Assembly: GCA_017456015.1 (NCBI GenBank)
Contig: JAFTLL010000005.1
Location: forward strand, 1 to 21,654
Origin: Clostridia bacterium
Lineage (GTDB): Bacteria; Bacillota_A; Clostridia; Oscillospirales; Acutalibacteraceae
DNA: 21,654 bases
Direction: 5' to 3'
The position numbers were made by a program, and so were the translations under genes. The first letter of the stretch is position 1. Each line of letters starts with the position of its first letter. Shown one piece after another: positions 16,107 through 21,654 of the stretch. Below the pieces are notes generated by a model, which did not search any database, was not told where the DNA came from, and was given only the letters and a program-made list of their open reading frames with translations.

Positions 16107-16853
16107 ATGACCCGCATAATTCTGGTCGGCTGTAACGGGCATATGGGGCAAACCGTTACACGTGTTTTAGACAATTATCCGGACTGCGCAATTATTGCCG
16201 GTATTGACAGTAACACAAAAATGCTCAACCCCTACCCTGTTTTTGACAGTTTTAGCGATATTAAAGTGGATGCCGATGTTTTGATTGATTTTTCCACCCC
16301 GGAACTGCTGAAAAGCCTTCTCTGTTTTGCTTCGCAGAAAAAACTGCCCTGTGTAATTGCCACCACAGGTTACAGCGAACAAGAAATTGGCCTGATTCAG
16401 GACTATGCAAAGGATATTCCGATTTTCTTCTCTTTTAATATGTCTTTGGGTGTCAATCTGCTTTGCTCTCTTGCAAAGCAGGCGGCCAAGATTTTAGGTG
16501 ACGGTTTTGATATTGAAATCGTAGAAAAACACCACAATCAAAAAGTTGACGCACCCAGCGGTACGGCCATCATGCTGGCCGACGCTGTAAATGACGGCGC
16601 AAAAGAATATGTTTATGACCGCCATGCAAAGCGCGAAAAGAGAAAACCGAATGAAATCGGTATGCATTCGATACGCGGCGGAACCATTGTGGGTGAGCAC
16701 GAGGTTATTTTTGCCGGTAACGATGAAGTCATTACACTTGCCCATTCGGCCGCATCAAAATCGGTTTTTGCCAATGGCGCTGTGAATGCCGCAAAATACC
16801 TTGTTGGAAAACCCCCTCGCATTTATGATATGACCGATTTGGTCAACGAATAA
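16107..16853 (+). CDS. dapB: 4-hydroxy-tetrahydrodipicolinate reductase
   Basis: NAD(P)H-dependent reductase that follows DapA in the diaminopimelate pathway. The 248-residue protein has the nucleotide-binding loop GCNGHMGQTV (8-17), the hinge motif ATTGYS, and the signature EKHHNQKVDAPSGTA (140-154) with catalytic His142/His143 and Lys146. The C-terminus (AKYLVGKPPRIYDMTDLV) is typical of the family. The ATG follows AGGATGTG. Last gene of the operon, ending directly at a strong terminator hairpin. Confidence 0.97.
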   Translation: MTRIILVGCNGHMGQTVTRVLDNYPDCAIIAGIDSNTKMLNPYPVFDSFSDIKVDADVLIDFSTPELLKSLLCFASQKKLPCVIATTGYSEQEIGLIQDYAKDIPIFFSFNMSLGVNLLCSLAKQAAKILGDGFDIEIVEKHHNQKVDAPSGTAIMLADAVNDGAKEYVYDRHAKREKRKPNEIGMHSIRGGTIVGEHEVIFAGNDEVITLAHSAASKSVFANGAVNAAKYLVGKPPRIYDMTDLVNE

Positions 16854-16854
16854 T

Positions 16855-16891
16855 AAAAGACAGCGACCTGCAATGCAGGTCGCTGTCTTTT
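16855..16891. terminator. Bidirectional terminator between dapB and the ABC transporter operon
   Basis: Perfect 17-bp hairpin: AAAAGACAGCGACCTGC (16855-16871), loop AAT, and its complement (16875-16891). Its A/T ends give a T run on both strands, so it serves the convergent dapB and ATPase genes. The ATPase stop codon (16890-16892) overlaps its right edge. Confidence 0.93.
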
Positions 16892-17633
16892 ATAACGAAT
16901 TGGAAAGAAACGCTTTTAACTTTTCGGATTTCGGATTTACAAAAACCTCAGCCGGCGTTCCCTCTTCTTCAATTACACCGTCCGACATATAGATGACGCG
17001 GTCGGCGACATTTTTGGCAAATTCCATTTCATGTGTCACAATAATCATCGTGCGGTCGCTCGATTTAAGTTCTTTAATGACACGCAGTACCTCTCCGGTC
17101 AACTCCGGGTCAAGCGCACTCGTCGGCTCATCAAAGCAAAGAATCTCCGGCTCTAACATCAGTGCGCGCGCAATCGCCACACGCTGTTGCTGACCGCCCG
17201 AAAGCTCGCAGGGATATGCATCTCCCCGGTCGGCAAGACCGACCTTTTCCAAGATGGCTACCGCTTTTTCTTTGATTTCTTCGGCTGAGCCGCGTTTTAG
17301 CAGCTTGGGTGCCAGGCAAATGTTTTGCATCACATTATATTGCGGGAACAAATTAAAAGACTGAAAAACCAACCCGAAATGAAGACGCTTCTGCCGAATC
17401 TGCTCGTCGGTGTAGTCGGCTTTTGCAGAAAACAATTCTTCGCCGTTAAAATAAAAAGCTCCGTCATCCGGATGTTCAAGGAAATTTAAACAGCGCAACA
17501 ATGTAGTTTTTCCGCTGCCGGAAGAACCGATAATTGCTAAGACCGTTCCCTTCTCCAAGGAAAAGGAAATTCCCTTTAAAACCTCGGCTTTACCGAATTT
17601 TTTATATATATCTTTAATTTCCAGTATTGCCAT
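16890..17633 (-). CDS. Amino-acid ABC transporter ATP-binding protein (GlnQ/HisP type)
   Basis: Cytoplasmic ATPase of a polar amino-acid importer, 247 residues. Walker A is GSSGSGKT (36-43), Q-loop VFQSFNLFPQ (89-98), ABC signature LSGGQQQRVAIARAL (144-158), Walker B ILCFDEPTSALD (164-175), and the switch histidine lies in VTHEMEFAKNVADR. The high similarity to GlnQ/HisP/ArtP-type sequences supports an amino-acid substrate but does not identify it. It begins 3 nt after the permease stop, with its ribosome-binding site AGAGG at the permease end, so translation is coupled. Last gene of the operon, ending in a shared terminator. Confidence 0.95.
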   Translation of the reverse strand: MAILEIKDIYKKFGKAEVLKGISFSLEKGTVLAIIGSSGSGKTTLLRCLNFLEHPDDGAFYFNGEELFSAKADYTDEQIRQKRLHFGLVFQSFNLFPQYNVMQNICLAPKLLKRGSAEEIKEKAVAILEKVGLADRGDAYPCELSGGQQQRVAIARALMLEPEILCFDEPTSALDPELTGEVLRVIKELKSSDRTMIIVTHEMEFAKNVADRVIYMSDGVIEEEGTPAEVFVNPKSEKLKAFLSNSL

Positions 17634-17636
17634 GGC

Positions 17637-18281
17637 TTAACCTCTGTAATAATTAAGTTTCTTTTCAATATAACCGAATAGCAAGGTTAATACACCGTTA
17701 AAGGCAAGGAAGAATACACCGGTGTAAAACAATGGCCAAATCAAGCCCTTTCCGGTATAGCGTTCTGCTGCCATCAAAATTTCACTTACGGCGATAACCC
17801 TGGCCAGTGAAGTATCTTTAACCAGTGTAATAATCTCGTTGCTCATCGGCGGCACAATCCGTTTGACAACCTGCATTAGGATGACCTTGAAAAAGATTTG
17901 TGTTCGGGTCATACCGAGAACCTGTCCCGCTTCATATTGCCCATTGGAAATACCTTCAATGCCACCGCGGTAAATTTCGCTGAAATAACAGGCATAGTTG
18001 ATAACAAAAGCAATCAACGCCGCCAGCATGCGGTTTCGCATCGGCATATCAAAAACAAGACCGGGTACATACAAAACTACAAAAAGTTGGAGCATCAGAG
18101 GCGTACCTCTGATGACCCAAACAAAAGTTTTTGTAAGCCACTGCAAAGGCTTGAATTTCGACATAGAGCCTAAGGTTACAATTAAGCCAATTGGAATAGC
18201 CAAAAGCAGGGTTAAAAAGAAAATATAACAGTTTTCTCCAAAACCACGAAGCAATTCCTGGGTTACAATTGCAAATGACAT
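17637..18281 (-). CDS. Amino-acid ABC transporter permease (HisM/GlnP type)
   Basis: Membrane subunit of 214 residues with about five hydrophobic segments (around 17-38, 52-74, 85-105, 140-165, 185-205). The RGTPLMLQLFVVLY motif (58-71) and the cytoplasmic coupling loop EIYRGGIEGISNGQYEAG (102-119), which docks on the ATPase, are diagnostic of the His/Glu/Gln/Arg/opine permease family. A single permease gene implies a homodimer. The ribosome-binding site GCGGAAAA is modest; the gene starts 13 nt after the receptor gene. Confidence 0.95.
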   Translation of the reverse strand: MSFAIVTQELLRGFGENCYIFFLTLLLAIPIGLIVTLGSMSKFKPLQWLTKTFVWVIRGTPLMLQLFVVLYVPGLVFDMPMRNRMLAALIAFVINYACYFSEIYRGGIEGISNGQYEAGQVLGMTRTQIFFKVILMQVVKRIVPPMSNEIITLVKDTSLARVIAVSEILMAAERYTGKGLIWPLFYTGVFFLAFNGVLTLLFGYIEKKLNYYRG

Positions 18282-18294
18282 GATTTTTTCCGCA

Positions 18295-19089
18295 CTATTT
18301 GGATTTTACAACCAAAACCTGCTTGTTCTGCATATAAGGAATGGTGATGCTCATGTTTTGCTTGCGTTCTTCATCAATGGTCATGCCGTTCCAGATACAG
18401 TCGATGTTTTTAGCTGCCAGCTCAGTTTCTTTTGAATTCCAATCGATTTCCTGGAATTTTGCTTTCAGACCGAGTTTTGCACAAACTGCCTTTGCAAATT
18501 CGGTTTCAAAACCAACCAATTCGCCGTCTTTCTCATAATTCATAGGCGCAAAGTATGTAATACCGATAATCAGTTCGCCTTTGCTTTGAATGTATGCCCA
18601 ATCCGAATCGGTTTCAGACTGCTTGAAAGCTTCAAAAGAATCGGTTGCGGTAATCAAATCACCCAGTTTGTACTTGTCACCAATCTTTTTCAGTTCGCCT
18701 TCATCCAACAAAGCCTTGATAGCTTCGTTTACCTTTGCGGTAACATCAGAGCCCTTGCGGAAAGCGATACCATAGCTTTCGGGGCTATACCCATCGCCGA
18801 CAACTTCAAGATTCTCATAGTCGGTACCTTCGCCAATGGAACCGATAGACATAACATAGTCAACAATAGCAGCATCAGCTGTTCCGGAGGCAACCTCCAT
18901 GAGTGCTTTGCTCTGTGTGCCAACGGCTGTATAGCTGTAATCTGCTTTCAGGGTTTCATCCTTTTGTGCAACCGCTTCGCCTGCCGAACCCTTTTCAGCA
19001 ACCAAAACCTTCGCGCTCTGTTTACCACAGGCGGCAAAAATGCAGATTGTCATAAGTACTGCCATCATCAATGCAATTCGTTTTTTCAT
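18295..19089 (-). CDS. Amino-acid ABC transporter receptor lipoprotein, circularly permuted SBP fold
   Basis: Extracytoplasmic receptor of 264 residues with a lipoprotein signal peptide (charged MKKR, hydrophobic core, cleavage before Cys21, FAAC). The usual order of the SBP_bac_3 fold is reversed. Residues 27-144 match the normal second half: lobe-2 start (KVLVAEKGSAGEAV), SGTADAAIVDY and ESYGIAFRKGSD, then the C-terminal helix region (ALLDEGELKKIGDKY). After a linker (about 145-169), residues 170-264 match the normal first half: GELIIGITYFAPMNY, GELVGFETEFAKAV, MTIDEERK, ending at the hinge strand QVLVVKSK. Predicted ligand residues survive: Arg242 (GlnH Arg75) and Asp77 (GlnH Asp157). Length is normal, so nothing is missing. 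AAAGGAG precedes the ATG. First gene of receptor-permease-ATPase. Confidence 0.9.
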   Translation of the reverse strand: MKKRIALMMAVLMTICIFAACGKQSAKVLVAEKGSAGEAVAQKDETLKADYSYTAVGTQSKALMEVASGTADAAIVDYVMSIGSIGEGTDYENLEVVGDGYSPESYGIAFRKGSDVTAKVNEAIKALLDEGELKKIGDKYKLGDLITATDSFEAFKQSETDSDWAYIQSKGELIIGITYFAPMNYEKDGELVGFETEFAKAVCAKLGLKAKFQEIDWNSKETELAAKNIDCIWNGMTIDEERKQNMSITIPYMQNKQVLVVKSK

Positions 19090-19136
19090 AGTTGATTCTC
19101 CTTTACCTTTGCACTTTATCGTGCTAAACTGTTATC

Positions 19137-19165
19137 ATAGTATCACAGCAAACCTATTTTATCAA
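19137..19165 (-). promoter_or_regulatory. Promoter of the ABC transporter operon
   Basis: Minus strand TTGATA (19160-19165), 17-bp spacer, TACTAT (19137-19142). It lies back to back with the + strand promoter at 19184-19212, the two -35 boxes being 18 bp apart. Confidence 0.72.
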
Positions 19166-19186
19166 GTCTTTTTTTGAAAAAACTTG
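19163..19186. repeat. Dyad between the two divergent promoters
   Basis: CAAGT (19163-19167) and ACTTG (19182-19186) bracket a T run and an A run, an imperfect inverted repeat of about 24 bp. It touches the -35 boxes of both the ABC-transporter and CobW promoters, a good place for a shared repressor, though the T/A tracts may merely be a DNA bend. It does not match the Zur box of B. subtilis as I know it. Confidence 0.35.
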
Positions 19187-19212
19187 CAAGAAATTTTTCT
19201 CGGTGTTATACT
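19184..19212 (+). promoter_or_regulatory. Promoter of the CobW-like gene pair
   Basis: TTGCAA (19184-19189), 17-bp spacer, TATACT (19207-19212); predicted transcription start near 19219. The leader to the ATG at 19245 is about 26 nt. Confidence 0.75.
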
Positions 19213-19244
19213 GATACAAACAAGAAGGAAGTGCAAAAATAAAA

Positions 19245-20300
19245 ATGACCAAAATTGACATCTTTTCCGGCTTTTTGGGCGCAGGAAAAACAACCTTAAT
19301 AAAAAAACTGATTCAGGAAGCCTACACCGGTGAAAAAATTGTTCTGATTGAAAATGAATTCGGCCAAATTGGAATTGACGGCGGATTCTTAAAAGACGCA
19401 GGAATTGAAATTACCGAAATGAACTCCGGCTGCATTTGTTGCAGTTTGGTCGGCGATTTCAGCCAAGCCTTACAAGAGGTTTTATCGCGTTTTCGCCCCG
19501 ACCGCATTTTGATTGAGCCGTCAGGCGTTGGTAAATTAAGCGATGTTGCCGAGGCAGTACAAAAAGCCGACGATGCAATTGCTGTCAACGGTCTTGTTGC
19601 GGTGGTCGATGCCGGAAAATGCAAAATGTATATGAAAAATTTTGGCGAGTTTTTTAACAATCAAATTGAGCATGCAAAAACCATTGTGTTCAGCCATATC
19701 GCAAAATGCAGTCCCGAAAAGCTGGCAGAATGTATTGCGCTTGTAAAAGAACACAATCCCCATGCTACGATTGTAACGACCGATTGGGACAAGCTGACCG
19801 GCGCGCAGATTTTAGTGGCCATGGAGCAGAAAAACCCCCTTACCGCCGAAATGGGCGAAATCGAACACCATACGCATCATCACGAACATGCGCACAGTGA
19901 ACATTGCAGCTGCGGACATGACCATCATCACGAACATCACCATGACGAGCATTGTGAATGCGGCCATGACCATCATCATGAGCATCACCATAGCGAGCAT
20001 TGCGACTGCGGACATGAACACCATCATGCCGAAGAGGTTTTTGCAAGCGTTGGTATCGAAACGGCAAAACCGTTCACCGCTGAGGAAATCGCTGCGGTGT
20101 TGGATAAACTGAATTCGGGTGCATACGGCACCGTACTGCGCGCGAAGGGTATTGTAGATAGCGGTACCTCAGAGTGGATACATTTTGATTTCGTACCGGG
20201 CGAGCCAGATGTGCGCAGTGGGGCGGCAGATATTATCGGCCGCATTTGCGTTATCGGCACACAATTGCACACAGACGAAATCAAAGCTTTATTTGAATAA
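19245..20300 (+). CDS. G3E-family (CobW/COG0523) GTPase with His/Cys-rich metal-binding insert
   Basis: Putative metal chaperone of 351 residues. The P-loop is GFLGAGKTTL (9-18), followed by ENEFGQIGIDGG and the family metal-binding motif Cys63-Ile-Cys65-Cys66 (SGCICC). The middle carries a metal-binding tract (about 208-261): three near-identical 16-residue modules of the form H-x-E-H-C-x-C-G-H-x-HHH-E-HH. Residues 262-351 are a CobW C-terminal domain. The usual guanine-specifying NKxD is replaced by FSHIAKC (149-155), so base specificity may be altered. Zinc is the most likely metal by analogy with ZagA/YciC-type members, but nickel or cobalt cannot be excluded. The ribosome-binding site AGAAGGAAG sits about 13 nt before the ATG; a GTG at 19231 runs at once into a stop. 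A related gene follows after 11 nt. Confidence 0.9.
   Translation: MTKIDIFSGFLGAGKTTLIKKLIQEAYTGEKIVLIENEFGQIGIDGGFLKDAGIEITEMNSGCICCSLVGDFSQALQEVLSRFRPDRILIEPSGVGKLSDVAEAVQKADDAIAVNGLVAVVDAGKCKMYMKNFGEFFNNQIEHAKTIVFSHIAKCSPEKLAECIALVKEHNPHATIVTTDWDKLTGAQILVAMEQKNPLTAEMGEIEHHTHHHEHAHSEHCSCGHDHHHEHHHDEHCECGHDHHHEHHHSEHCDCGHEHHHAEEVFASVGIETAKPFTAEEIAAVLDKLNSGAYGTVLRAKGIVDSGTSEWIHFDFVPGEPDVRSGAADIIGRICVIGTQLHTDEIKALFE
19893..20027 (+). repeat. 48-bp coding tandem repeats encoding HxEHCxCGH modules
   Basis: Three in-frame modules of the CobW-like gene: 19893-19940, 19941-19988 and 19989-20027 (the last one short). Each encodes a 16-residue block with a CxCGH core followed by histidines. Synonymous and conservative changes separate the copies, indicating expansion followed by drift under coding constraint. 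Confidence 0.88.
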
Positions 20301-20311
20301 GAGGTCAGGCT

Positions 20312-21250
20312 ATGGAGATACCGGTATATCTGTTTGTCGGCTTTCTGGAAGCCGGCAAGACCAAGTTTATACAGGAAACATTAGAAGATGTGCGTTTTAA
20401 TTCCACAGAGCGCACCCTGCTCTTGCTTTGCGAGGAGGGTGAACAGGAATACGAGCCGGCAAAATTCTCCGGTAAGGATGTATTTATCGAAACGGTGGAA
20501 AGTACAGATGCATTGAATGCGACCCTGCTCAACGAATTTTTGGTGAAGCACCGTGCCGAGCGTGTTATGATTGAATACAACGGCATGTGGCCGATAAAAA
20601 ATCTAATCGATGCTTTGCCGGAAAAATGGGTCATTTATCAGCAAATGCTGTTTGTGGAAACCGAAACCTTTATGGGGTACAACACCAATATGCGCAGTCT
20701 GGTTTACGATAAGCTAAGCACTTCGCAAGTGGTTGTTTTTAACCGTGTACCCGAAGGATTTGACACACTTGCTTTGCACAAAATTGTTCGGGCCGCCAAC
20801 CGCAATGCCGAAATCGCTTATGAATATTGCGACGGTCGAGTGGATTATGACGATATCGAAGACCCCCTGCCCTTTGATGTAGATGCGGACATTATCGTCA
20901 TCAAGGACACCGATTTTGGTCTATGGTTCCGCGACCTAATGGAAACGCCTCAAAAATACCAAAACAAGATGGTAAAATTCAAAGGCATTATTGCCGTTGA
21001 CCCCAAAATGCCCAAAGATACAATTGTCATCGGCCGGCATATCATGACCTGCTGTGCCGACGATATTGATTACGGCGGTTTGATTTGCGAAACGACCGAA
21101 GCAAACAACTGGGCTACCCGCGATTGGGCCGTTTTAACCGCCACGGTAAAAATCAAGCGACACAAAGGATACCGCGGCATCGGACCGGTTTTAGAGGCCT
21201 CTTCCCTATCCCGTACCACCCCACCGGAACAGCAGGTGGTCACCTTTTAA
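20312..21250 (+). CDS. CobW-like GTPase-domain protein with YcgQ/TIGR03943-like C-terminal domain
   Basis: A 312-residue protein that starts as a G3E GTPase: P-loop GFLEAGKTKF (10-19), but with no CxCC motif (a single Cys40 in LLLLCEEGEQEYEP) and FNRVPEG (143-149) in place of NKxD. The later part, QNKMVKFKGIIAVD (217-230) then GRHIMTCCADDIDYGGLICE (241-260), resembles the C-terminal domain of YcgQ/TIGR03943 proteins, which contains a CCxAD-type motif; those usually partner a DUF318-type permease. No permease gene lies in the window. AAGAGGT precedes the ATG, and the gene follows the CobW gene after 11 nt, so both form one operon ending at a terminator. A role in metal handling is inferred from fold and neighbour. 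Confidence 0.7.
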   Translation: MEIPVYLFVGFLEAGKTKFIQETLEDVRFNSTERTLLLLCEEGEQEYEPAKFSGKDVFIETVESTDALNATLLNEFLVKHRAERVMIEYNGMWPIKNLIDALPEKWVIYQQMLFVETETFMGYNTNMRSLVYDKLSTSQVVVFNRVPEGFDTLALHKIVRAANRNAEIAYEYCDGRVDYDDIEDPLPFDVDADIIVIKDTDFGLWFRDLMETPQKYQNKMVKFKGIIAVDPKMPKDTIVIGRHIMTCCADDIDYGGLICETTEANNWATRDWAVLTATVKIKRHKGYRGIGPVLEASSLSRTTPPEQQVVTF

Positions 21251-21260
21251 AGAAAAACAA

Positions 21261-21288
21261 AAAAACGAAGCCAAGGCTTCGTTTTTTT
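21261..21288 (+). terminator. Terminator of the CobW-like operon
   Basis: CGAAGCC (21266-21272) and GGCTTCG (21275-21281) with flanking A and T runs, followed by TTTTTTT (21282-21288). It begins about 10 nt after the stop codon. The apparent 2-nt loop would open to a CCAAGG loop. The 179-bp array starts 3 nt later. Confidence 0.88.
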
Positions 21289-21430
21289 GTTGGCGCGCTT
21301 GAAGGGACTTTCCCGGCGCTGTCGCGCCTCTCGCCTCGCTTCGCTCGTTGCCCGCGTCGGTGAAAACAGTCCACCAGACTGTTTTCTTCCGCTTCGCTCC
21401 CTCCTGTTCGAGTCCTCTCAACCACACATA

Positions 21431-21470
21431 AAAAGAACAGAGCCTACCTTTTGGTAGGCTCTGTTCTTTT
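21431..21470. terminator. Terminator-type hairpin of repeat unit 1
   Basis: Perfect 18-bp stem (21431-21448 with 21453-21470), loop TTTT, AAAAGAACAGAGCCTACC on the left arm, ending in TTTT on + and, by symmetry, on minus. It is the last element of the first 179-bp unit. Confidence 0.8.
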
Positions 21471-21609
21471 GGCGCGCTTGAAGGGACTTTCCCGGCGCTG
21501 TCGCGCCTCTCGCCTCGCTTCGCTCGTTGCCCGCGTCGGTGAAAACAGTCCACCGGACTGTTTTCTTCCGCTTCGCTCCCTCCTGTTCGAGTCCTCTCAA
21601 CCACACATA

Positions 21610-21649
21610 AAAAGAACAGAGCCTACCTTTTGGTAGGCTCTGTTCTTTT
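21610..21649. terminator. Terminator-type hairpin of repeat unit 2
   Basis: Identical copy of the unit-1 hairpin, 179 bp further on: 18-bp stem (21610-21627 with 21632-21649), loop TTTT. The next unit begins directly after it. Confidence 0.8.
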
Positions 21650-21654
21650 GGCGC

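Larger units (their letters stand above)
21292..21654. repeat. Tandem array of 179-bp units (two full copies plus start of a third)
   Basis: Units at 21292-21470 and 21471-21649 differ at one base (A21376 versus G21555); a third begins at 21650 and runs off the window. Within each unit, using copy 1: a GC-rich hairpin GGCGC-TGTC-GCGCC (21315-21328); a direct repeat of CGCTTCGCTC (21337-21346 and 21390-21399); a perfect 10-bp hairpin (GAAAACAGTC at 21362-21371, GACTGTTTTC at 21377-21386) whose loop holds the only difference; a tRNA T-loop/acceptor-like string GTTCGAGTCCTCTCAACCA (21406-21424); and an 18-bp terminator-type hairpin at the end. The start is far more GC-rich than the flanking genes. 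Minus-strand reading frames through it are not credible genes. I find no complete tRNA, and the units abut without spacers, so it is not a CRISPR. Confidence 0.9.

Noticed and set aside
21292..21470. Complete tRNA gene
   Set aside because: Only the T-loop/acceptor 3' part is recognisable; the T stem does not pair and no anticodon or D arm fits.
21206..21636. Several overlapping reading frames on both strands in the 179-bp array
   Set aside because: They repeat exactly with the DNA unit, lack ribosome-binding sites and read through hairpins and terminators; they are a by-product of GC-rich repeats.
21292..21654. CRISPR array
   Set aside because: Units are 179 bp, contiguous and nearly identical, with no unique spacers and no cas genes.

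Overview
The window reads as chromosomal DNA of a spore-forming, Gram-positive Firmicute of the class Clostridia, probably Oscillospirales/Ruminococcaceae-like. The reasons are the spoIIAA-spoIIAB-sigF sporulation operon, promoters close to TTGACA-17-TATAAT, strong ribosome-binding sites, a lipoprotein-type solute receptor and clostridial-style protein sequences. The taxonomic call is inference. Nearly all of the window is housekeeping and biosynthesis, densely packed, and I see no transposase, phage or CRISPR gene.

Layout. Positions 1-260 (minus) look like the promoter and 16S-type leader of an rRNA operon lying off the left edge. Next come a + strand pair, metA (homoserine O-acyltransferase, with acetyl-CoA-type residues) and a membrane-anchored parvulin-like protein, ending in a bidirectional terminator at 2892-2941. 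A long minus-strand block follows: spoIIAA-AB-sigF, valS, a divergent type IIA topoisomerase pair (parE-parC), and queA-tgt for queuosine modification of tRNA. Divergent from queA, on +, is the lysine/diaminopimelate operon asd-dapA-dapB behind a leader of about 125 nt. Convergent to it, on minus, is a polar amino-acid ABC transporter (receptor-permease-ATPase). Divergent from that, on +, are two G3E/CobW-family GTPase-like proteins: one with a His/Cys-rich metal-binding insert, one with a C-terminal domain resembling that of YcgQ/TIGR03943 proteins. The right end (21292-21654) is a tandem array of 179-bp units, two complete and a third beginning.

How the genes work together. asd supplies aspartate semialdehyde; dapA and dapB take it toward diaminopimelate and lysine, while homoserine from the same branch point feeds metA for methionine. 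queA and tgt act in the same tRNA-modification pathway. SpoIIAA, SpoIIAB and sigma-F form the forespore partner-switching module. The two GTPase-like genes probably act together in metal (zinc-type) homeostasis.

The most unusual points are: (1) the ABC-transporter receptor appears circularly permuted, with lobe 2 encoded before lobe 1 and both predicted ligand-contacting residues kept; (2) the 179-bp tandem array, each unit a chain of hairpins, a tRNA 3'-end-like piece and an 18-bp terminator hairpin; (3) the CobW-like pair with unusual GTPase motifs and a fusion-like architecture; (4) an orphan + strand terminator between valS and parC that may end a small RNA; (5) a terminator only about 20 nt before spoIIAA. 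All calls come from reading the sequence; no database search was run.
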